Shown here: piece after piece, positions 59,283-64,000 of the stretch
Position numbering within the stretch: the stretch's first letter is position 1
Layout: every line of letters starts with the position of its first letter
DNA from: Bradyrhizobium sp. Ghvi
Lineage (GTDB): Bacteria > Pseudomonadota > Alphaproteobacteria > Rhizobiales > Xanthobacteraceae
DNA length: 64,000 nt
Reading direction: 5' to 3'
Assembly (NCBI RefSeq): GCF_900115265.1
Contig: NZ_FOVU01000004.1
Span: 246,987-310,986, forward strand
Made by a program: the position numbers and the translations under genes
Notes under the pieces: model-generated
What the model saw: only the letters and a program-made list of their open reading frames with translations
What the model was told of the DNA's origin: nothing
The model's database searches: none

Positions 59283-61658
59283 TCAATCCCCCAACGCGTA
59301 GGCGATGACGTAGTCGCCGCGCTTGGTGCCGAACGAGCCGTGGCCGCCGGCCGCGGTGACGACATATTGCTTGCCGCCCGCCTCGTAGCTCATCGGCGTC
59401 GATTGGGCGCCGGCCGGCAGGCGATCTTGCCACAGCACCTTGCCGTCGCGCACGTCGTAGGCGCGGATCGTGTACTCGTAGGTGCCGGTGTAGAACGCGA
59501 CCCCGCCGGCGGTCGTGATCGGCCCACCCAGCATCGGAACGCCCATCCTGAAGGGCAGCGGCAGCGGCGTGGTGTCCCGGATGGTGCCGTTGGGATGCTG
59601 CCAGACGATCTTCATCGTCTTCAAATCGATCGCAGCCATCGAGCCCCATGGCGGCCGGTAGCACGGCACGGAGAGGGGCGAGAGGAAGCTCTGGAGAACC
59701 ACTCCGAATGGGGTGCCATACATTGGCTGGGTCCCGGCCTCGCTGCCAACAGGCTTCTCGGCCGTCGGTGCGGGAGGATTTTGCGGGCCGCGCGGAATGA
59801 GCTTCGATACGAACGGCAACGACATCGGGTTGGCGATGGCGATCTGTCTCACCGGATCGATTGCGATGCCGCCCCATTCGAACATGCCGAGATTGCCTGG
59901 AAAGACAAGCGTGCCCTGCAACGACGGCGGCGTGAAGGTGCCCTCGTAGCGAAGCCGCTGGAACATGATCCGACACAGGAGCTGGTCGAAGATCGTGCCG
60001 CCCCACATGTCCGCGCCGGTCAGCCTCGCCTCGGGGCGGAATGTCAGCTCGGAGAACGGTTGGGTCGGCGCGGTGTGGTCGCCGGGGGCGGCCCCTTGCG
60101 GCACGGTGCGTTCCGGCGCGGGCACGATCAACTCGCCGGTCCTGCGATCGAGCACAAAGATGTTGCCCACTTTGGTCGGCTGAATGATCGCGGGAACGAC
60201 GCCCTTGGCCGTGGTCACATCGACCAGGCTCGGTTGCGAGGGAACGTCCATGTCCCAGAGATCGTGATGCACCGTCTGGTACGACCAGGCGCGCTTGCCG
60301 GTATTGACGTCGAGCGCAACGATCGAGCTGGAATAGCGCTCGACCAGCGCATTGCGATTGCCGCCCCAGATGTCGGGGCCATTGTTGCCGGTGGGGATGT
60401 AGACGAGGTTCAGTTTCGGATCGAACGAGGCCGTGATCCACGAATTCGGCGAACCGTTGGTGTAGTGACGCGTCGGCGACGGCAACTCGTTCTCGTCCGC
60501 CGCGGCGGAGTCCCAGGCCCAAACCAGCTTGCCGGTGTAGACGTCGAAGCCGCGAATGACACCCGAGGGCACGTCGACCGCATAATTGTCGATCACCGCG
60601 GCAGCGACGACCAGGATCTTGTCGCTGACGACCGGCGGCGACGTCGGCTCGAAGAAGCCTGCGGTCTTGATCCCCATGCCTTGCTGGAGGTCGAGGCTGC
60701 CGTGATCGCCGAAGCTCTCGCAGAGCCTGCCGCTGTCGGCGTCGAGAGCGATCATGCGTCCGTCGTTGACAGGCAGGAAGATCCGCCGGGGGCATTCTGC
60801 GGGCGCGGGAGCGCCGCTGCTGTCGACCGCGCCAACCGAGGTCTCGTGGTAGGAGACCCCGCGACAGGTCATGTGCTGGAACGTCTTGTTGAACACCAGC
60901 TTGGGATCGTATCGCCAGCGCTCCTTGCCGGTCTTGGCGTCGAGCGCGAATAGCACCTGGTGCTGCGAGCACAGATAGAGCGTGTCGCGCACCTTGATCG
61001 GCGTGACCTCGAACGTCGTCTCACCGGAATCGTTTGGTGTCGGCACGTCGCCGGTGCGGAAGGTCCAGGCGACCTTGAGCTTGCCGACGTTGTCGGGCGT
61101 GATCTGCTTCAGCGGCGAATAGCGCTGCCCGAATTGCGTGCGTCCATAGGCGCGCCAATCGGCATCGGGTTGAGGATCGGCCTCGCTTTGCGGCGTGGTG
61201 GACGCTTGCTCGACGATCGTGCCGTTGATGTCGTGATAGCTCGACAGAAGGGCGACGACGAGGACGGCGGAAGAAGCCGCCACGCCGACCCAGAGCGGCA
61301 GGGTCGCGCTTCGGTAGGACACCGGCTCGTCGCGCACCAGCCCGCGAACGATCACGGGCGTGAGAAGCCAGAGCGCCATGGGGAAGACGACGTCACCGCG
61401 CGATGCGAGCGGCCACCAGTCGAATTGCACCTCCGAGATGGCCCACCCCAGCGTGCCAACCAGCACGATCGCAAACAGCCATAATGCCGAGCGACGCTGC
61501 GCCAGCAACAACGCGCCGGTGGCGAGAATGCCGCCACCGAGCACAACATAGAAGATGGACCCACCCAACGTGGCAAGCCAAAGCCCGCCGCTCGCGAGCA
61601 CAAGGCCGATCAAGGCGTAGACGAGACCCGTGATGAAGACGGCCCTGGATCGCTGCAT
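59283..61658 (-). CDS. gcd: Membrane-bound PQQ-dependent glucose dehydrogenase
   Basis: The 791-residue enzyme oxidises glucose (or quinate/shikimate) in the periplasm and passes electrons to ubiquinone. Five TM helices in the first 140 residues anchor it. The beta-propeller follows, with tryptophan-docking repeats such as GKERWRYDPKLVF and GKLVWAWDS, a T-C-R-G-V-S-Y-H cofactor contact and an FEWGGIAIDP block. The end PMSYEAGGKQYVVTAAGGHGSFGTKRGDYVIAYAL is typical. Length (about 790-800) fits Gcd. PQQ synthesis genes are not in this window. A 246-bp gap separates it from xylB. Confidence 0.92.
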   Translation of the reverse strand: MQRSRAVFITGLVYALIGLVLASGGLWLATLGGSIFYVVLGGGILATGALLLAQRRSALWLFAIVLVGTLGWAISEVQFDWWPLASRGDVVFPMALWLLTPVIVRGLVRDEPVSYRSATLPLWVGVAASSAVLVVALLSSYHDINGTIVEQASTTPQSEADPQPDADWRAYGRTQFGQRYSPLKQITPDNVGKLKVAWTFRTGDVPTPNDSGETTFEVTPIKVRDTLYLCSQHQVLFALDAKTGKERWRYDPKLVFNKTFQHMTCRGVSYHETSVGAVDSSGAPAPAECPRRIFLPVNDGRMIALDADSGRLCESFGDHGSLDLQQGMGIKTAGFFEPTSPPVVSDKILVVAAAVIDNYAVDVPSGVIRGFDVYTGKLVWAWDSAAADENELPSPTRHYTNGSPNSWITASFDPKLNLVYIPTGNNGPDIWGGNRNALVERYSSSIVALDVNTGKRAWSYQTVHHDLWDMDVPSQPSLVDVTTAKGVVPAIIQPTKVGNIFVLDRRTGELIVPAPERTVPQGAAPGDHTAPTQPFSELTFRPEARLTGADMWGGTIFDQLLCRIMFQRLRYEGTFTPPSLQGTLVFPGNLGMFEWGGIAIDPVRQIAIANPMSLPFVSKLIPRGPQNPPAPTAEKPVGSEAGTQPMYGTPFGVVLQSFLSPLSVPCYRPPWGSMAAIDLKTMKIVWQHPNGTIRDTTPLPLPFRMGVPMLGGPITTAGGVAFYTGTYEYTIRAYDVRDGKVLWQDRLPAGAQSTPMSYEAGGKQYVVTAAGGHGSFGTKRGDYVIAYALGD

Positions 61659-61727
61659 GGCTGCTCCGGTGCGGCAAAGGGGATCAAGCCCCGTGCAAAC
61701 GCATCAGACGGTTCTCGTTTCCATCAC

Positions 61728-61746
61728 TGTGGTCAAATCAACCACA
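61728..61746. promoter_or_regulatory. TGTGGT-N7-ACCACA inverted repeat
   Basis: Perfect 6-bp arms with a 7-base spacer lie in the gcd-xylB gap, 70 bp upstream of gcd and 159 bp before xylB. It could be an operator for either gene. Confidence 0.35.
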
Positions 61747-61839
61747 ACTGGCAAGCTTCAACTGCTGCGCCGATGCAACATCGGCAGGCAAAAAGCTGCC
61801 ATCTGGCGGGATAACACTTGGTCCGGAATTGCGCGCCGA

Positions 61840-61857
61840 TTGATTAAACGCGATCAA
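61840..61857. promoter_or_regulatory. TTGAT-N8-ATCAA inverted repeat before xylB
   Basis: TTGAT (61840-61844) and ATCAA (61853-61857) form a symmetric pair of LacI/DeoR-like shape 48 bp before the xylB start. It is a candidate operator of the sugar-use genes. Confidence 0.35.
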
Positions 61858-61904
61858 AGTCGTAGGGCGCGTCCGCACTGGCCCCGAACCTCGGGAACCT
61901 CATC

Positions 61905-63350
61905 ATGTATCTCGGCATCGATCTCGGCACCTCCGCGGTCAAGACGGTTCTGGTCGACGGCTCCCAGCGCGTGATTGCAAGCGAGAGCCGGGCGCTGACG
62001 ACCGCCTCGCCGCGTCAAGGCTATTTCGAGCAGGATCCTGCTCAGTGGATCGCGGCGACCTTTGCGACACTGGATGCTCTGAAGGCGTCATGTGGACAAG
62101 AGCTGGCGGCGGTCGAAGGCATCGGGCTGTCCGGCCAGATGCATGGTGCGACGCTGCTCGATGCGAACGACAGGCCGTTGCGGCCCTGCATCCTCTGGAA
62201 TGACGGGCGTTCCGCCGCGGAGTGCCGCGTCCTGGAGCAACGCTGGCCTGCCTTGCGTGCGACGACCGGCAACAAGGCGATGCCCGGTTTCACGGCACCA
62301 AAATTGCTCTGGATCGCGACACACGAGCCTGAGATCTTTGCTGCGACGAGACGTGTCCTGATGCCCAAGGCATATTTGCGGCTGGTGCTGTCAGGCGAGG
62401 CGATCGAGGATGTCTCGGACGCATCGGGATCCCTGTGGCTCGACGTCGCGCGACGGGACTGGTCGGATGCGGCATTGGCCGCGACTGGCCTGTCGCGTGC
62501 ACACATGCCGCGCCTGGTCGAAGGGTGCGCCCCCGCGGCGACACTATGCGGCGAGCTCGCGCAGCGGTGGGGAATGGTTCGGCGGCCGATGATCGCGGGC
62601 GGCGCCGGCGACAATCCCGCGGGCGCGATCGGTATCGGCGCGATCGAGCCGGGAACCGCTTTCATCTCGCTGGGAACCTCAGGCGCCTTGCTGGCGCCGA
62701 CCGACCACATTGCCGCCAATCCGGACCGCGTGGTCCATACTTTCTGCCACGCCATCCCCGGCATGTGGATTCAGGCTGGCGCGATCCTTTCGGCGGCTTC
62801 CTGCCTTGCCTGGGCCGCGCGCCTGTTCGGCCTCACTGAACCCGAGCTGCTGGCGCCACTGGGCTCGCGGCCGCAGGCGCCGTCTCCCGTGAGCTTCCTG
62901 CCTTATCTTGCGGGTGAGCGGACGCCGCACGATGATCCTGTCGTGCGCGGCATGCTCGATGGTCTCAGTCACGGCACCGACCGCGCGGCGGTCGTGCAGG
63001 CGGTGCTCGAGGGCGTCGCCTTCGCGCTCGCCGATTGCCGGGACGCGCTTGGTGATGCCGGCATCGTTGTGACGGAGGCCGATGTCATTGGCGGCGGTTC
63101 ACGGTCTGGGTTCTGGCTCTCGGTGCTCGCCAATGTGTTGACTATTCCGATCCATCGTTTCGCCGACGGAGAAACTGGGGCCGCGTTTGGTGCGGCAAGA
63201 TTGGGGCGGCTTGCTGTCACAGGCGAGGCAATCGAAGCTGTCTGCACGCCACCGCAACGCGTCGAAACTTTCGAACCCGATCGCGCGCTGGCGGACGCGT
63301 ATGCGGCGCGGCTTCCCGCCTGGCGCGAGCTGTATCGGCCGCGCCACTAG
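61905..63350 (+). CDS. xylB: Xylulokinase
   Basis: The 481-residue FGGY kinase phosphorylates D-xylulose. The N-terminal MYLGIDLGTSAVKTVLVD carries phosphate-1, GLSGQMHGATLLD lies near 73-85, ILWNDGRSAAEC is the FGGY family segment near 95-106, the phosphate-2 loop is FISLGTSGAL near 250-259 and the adenosine region GGGSRSGFW lies near 391-399. Length matches XylB (about 480-500). The downstream sugar ABC ATPase begins 128 bp later on the same strand, so these are likely xylose or related pentose genes. Confidence 0.92.
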   Translation: MYLGIDLGTSAVKTVLVDGSQRVIASESRALTTASPRQGYFEQDPAQWIAATFATLDALKASCGQELAAVEGIGLSGQMHGATLLDANDRPLRPCILWNDGRSAAECRVLEQRWPALRATTGNKAMPGFTAPKLLWIATHEPEIFAATRRVLMPKAYLRLVLSGEAIEDVSDASGSLWLDVARRDWSDAALAATGLSRAHMPRLVEGCAPAATLCGELAQRWGMVRRPMIAGGAGDNPAGAIGIGAIEPGTAFISLGTSGALLAPTDHIAANPDRVVHTFCHAIPGMWIQAGAILSAASCLAWAARLFGLTEPELLAPLGSRPQAPSPVSFLPYLAGERTPHDDPVVRGMLDGLSHGTDRAAVVQAVLEGVAFALADCRDALGDAGIVVTEADVIGGGSRSGFWLSVLANVLTIPIHRFADGETGAAFGAARLGRLAVTGEAIEAVCTPPQRVETFEPDRALADAYAARLPAWRELYRPRH

Positions 63351-63478
63351 CATCGCTTTGCGTCGGTATTTCTGTCTGTTCGCTGTTGCCCTGTGCTGCG
63401 GCCTTTTGTTTAATGTGCGCACCGCGTCTGTAAAAATGAGAGGCGGACAGGGAAACGCATTGTGCGGCGGGAGGCACG

Positions 63479-64000
63479 ATGAACGATCCGATCCTCGAGA
63501 TGCGGGGAGTGTCAAAATCCTTCTTCGGCATCAAGGCGCTTCGCGCGGTTGACCTGACGGTCTATGCCGGCGAGGTTCACGCCTTGATGGGGGAAAACGG
63601 CGCCGGCAAATCGACGCTCATGAAGATCCTGTCGGGCGCCTTCCGGCCCGATCCGGGCGGGGAAATCCGGATCGAGGGGAAGCCGGCGCGGATCGAGGGT
63701 CCGCTCGGCGGCCGTGCCGCGGGCATCTCGATCATCTATCAGGAATTGTCTTTGGCCCCCAATCTGAGCGTTGCGGAGAATATTTATCTCGGCCGAGAGG
63801 TCTCGCGTTCAGGTTTGCTGGCACGGAGCGCCATGCGCGAGGGCGTTGGTCCGATTCTGGAGCGGCTGGGGGCGGACTTCCTGCCGTCGACATTGGTGGC
63901 GCATCTCTCCATGGGCCAGCGCCAGCTCGTCGAGATCGCGCGTGCGCTGCACGCGCGATCGAAGATCCTGATCATGGACGAGCCGACCACCGCGCTGTCA
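63479..64000 (+). CDS. Sugar ABC transporter ATP-binding protein (RbsA/XylG-type), truncated by the window
   Basis: The visible 174 residues are the first ATPase domain of a dual-domain sugar importer ATPase: Walker A in GENGAGKST near 39-47, a Q-loop IIYQELSLAPNLSVAENIYLGRE near 84-106, the signature LSMGQRQLVEIARAL near 144-158 and Walker B ILIMDEPTTALS at the end. GGGAGG precedes the ATG. Together with xylB this suggests a pentose uptake and use operon. The C-terminal half lies outside the window. Confidence 0.9.
   Translation, partial: MNDPILEMRGVSKSFFGIKALRAVDLTVYAGEVHALMGENGAGKSTLMKILSGAFRPDPGGEIRIEGKPARIEGPLGGRAAGISIIYQELSLAPNLSVAENIYLGREVSRSGLLARSAMREGVGPILERLGADFLPSTLVAHLSMGQRQLVEIARALHARSKILIMDEPTTALS

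Noticed and set aside
59340..60953. 537-codon plus-strand open frame opposite gcd
   Set aside because: Antisense shadow; gcd on the minus strand is complete with anchor and propeller motifs.
1..64000. CRISPR array, prophage, insertion sequence or conjugative element
   Set aside because: No regular spacer-repeat array, no transposase, integrase or phage structural motif was found in the translations.

Overview
The window is a stretch of GC-rich alphaproteobacterial chromosome, most likely from Bradyrhizobium or a close relative in the Bradyrhizobiaceae (Nitrobacteraceae). The reasons are the codon use, many family members with a Bradyrhizobium character (DUF6719, DUF2336, PAS_5, RopB/Omp25-like porin, GPDRRR-tailed response regulator), interspersed intergenic repeats typical of that genus, and a 14-residue ORF with a 17-nt Shine-Dalgarno sequence that matches the rreB mRNA described from Bradyrhizobium. 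Genes are dense and point both ways. I see no phage, insertion sequence, integrase, conjugation genes or CRISPR array, so this reads as core chromosome with local decay. The taxonomic call rests on recognition, not on a search.

Layout. 1-6 kb: zinc alcohol dehydrogenase, DUF5680 and VOC proteins, a membrane protein, a YkgJ-type cysteine-cluster protein and a DEAD-box RNA helicase with a DbpA-type C-terminus. 6-13.7 kb: acetyltransferase, secreted repeat protein, a single-domain PAS_5 protein with a CtrA-type box upstream, a decayed GIY-YIG nuclease, rhomboid protease, CBS protein, patatin phospholipase, a secreted hypothetical, and about 900 bp of repeats without genes. 13.7-22 kb: GGDEF/EAL protein, beta-lactamase-fold hydrolase, nitroreductase, thrS and an MFS exporter. 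22-30 kb: alpha/beta hydrolase lipoprotein, APC permease with a secreted partner, yidD, a ClpP-fold periplasmic protein, an IscU-like scaffold, folE and hisI. 30-35 kb: a probable cell-cycle or motility block (lytic transglycosylase under a CtrA-type box, DUF2336 protein, Hpt protein plus response regulator) and NAD kinase. 35-42.7 kb: S10 carboxypeptidase, a second beta-lactamase-fold hydrolase, TPR protein and a run of small secreted, lipoprotein and outer-membrane genes. 42.7-48 kb: chemoreceptor, two broken genes, dienelactone hydrolase, tRNA-Thr and three small secreted proteins. 48-54 kb: rlmB, tRNA-Tyr, LLM flavin monooxygenase, quinone oxidoreductase and a UvrD-type helicase. 54-64 kb: TMEM175-like and YciI proteins, an orphan periplasmic binding protein divergent from a hybrid histidine kinase, rreB, tRNA-Gly, PQQ glucose dehydrogenase (gcd), xylulokinase (xylB) and the start of a sugar ABC ATPase cut by the window end.

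Most genes are unlinked housekeeping or accessory functions. The groupings that look functional are the APC permease with its secreted neighbour (2-nt gap), the response regulator with the Hpt protein (same strand, 31-nt gap), the binding protein divergent from the sensor kinase, folE-hisI, and xylB with the sugar ABC ATPase. The most interesting signals are regulatory or decay signals: rreB with its 17-nt anti-16S match, perfect TTAA-N7-TTAA boxes near the PAS_5 gene and the lytic transglycosylase, a candidate small RNA ending in a perfect 12-bp terminator, three copies of a roughly 50-bp dispersed repeat (one forming the tail of a pseudogene), and two adjacent broken genes at 44.5-45.2 kb. 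I did not find a clearly new multi-gene system.
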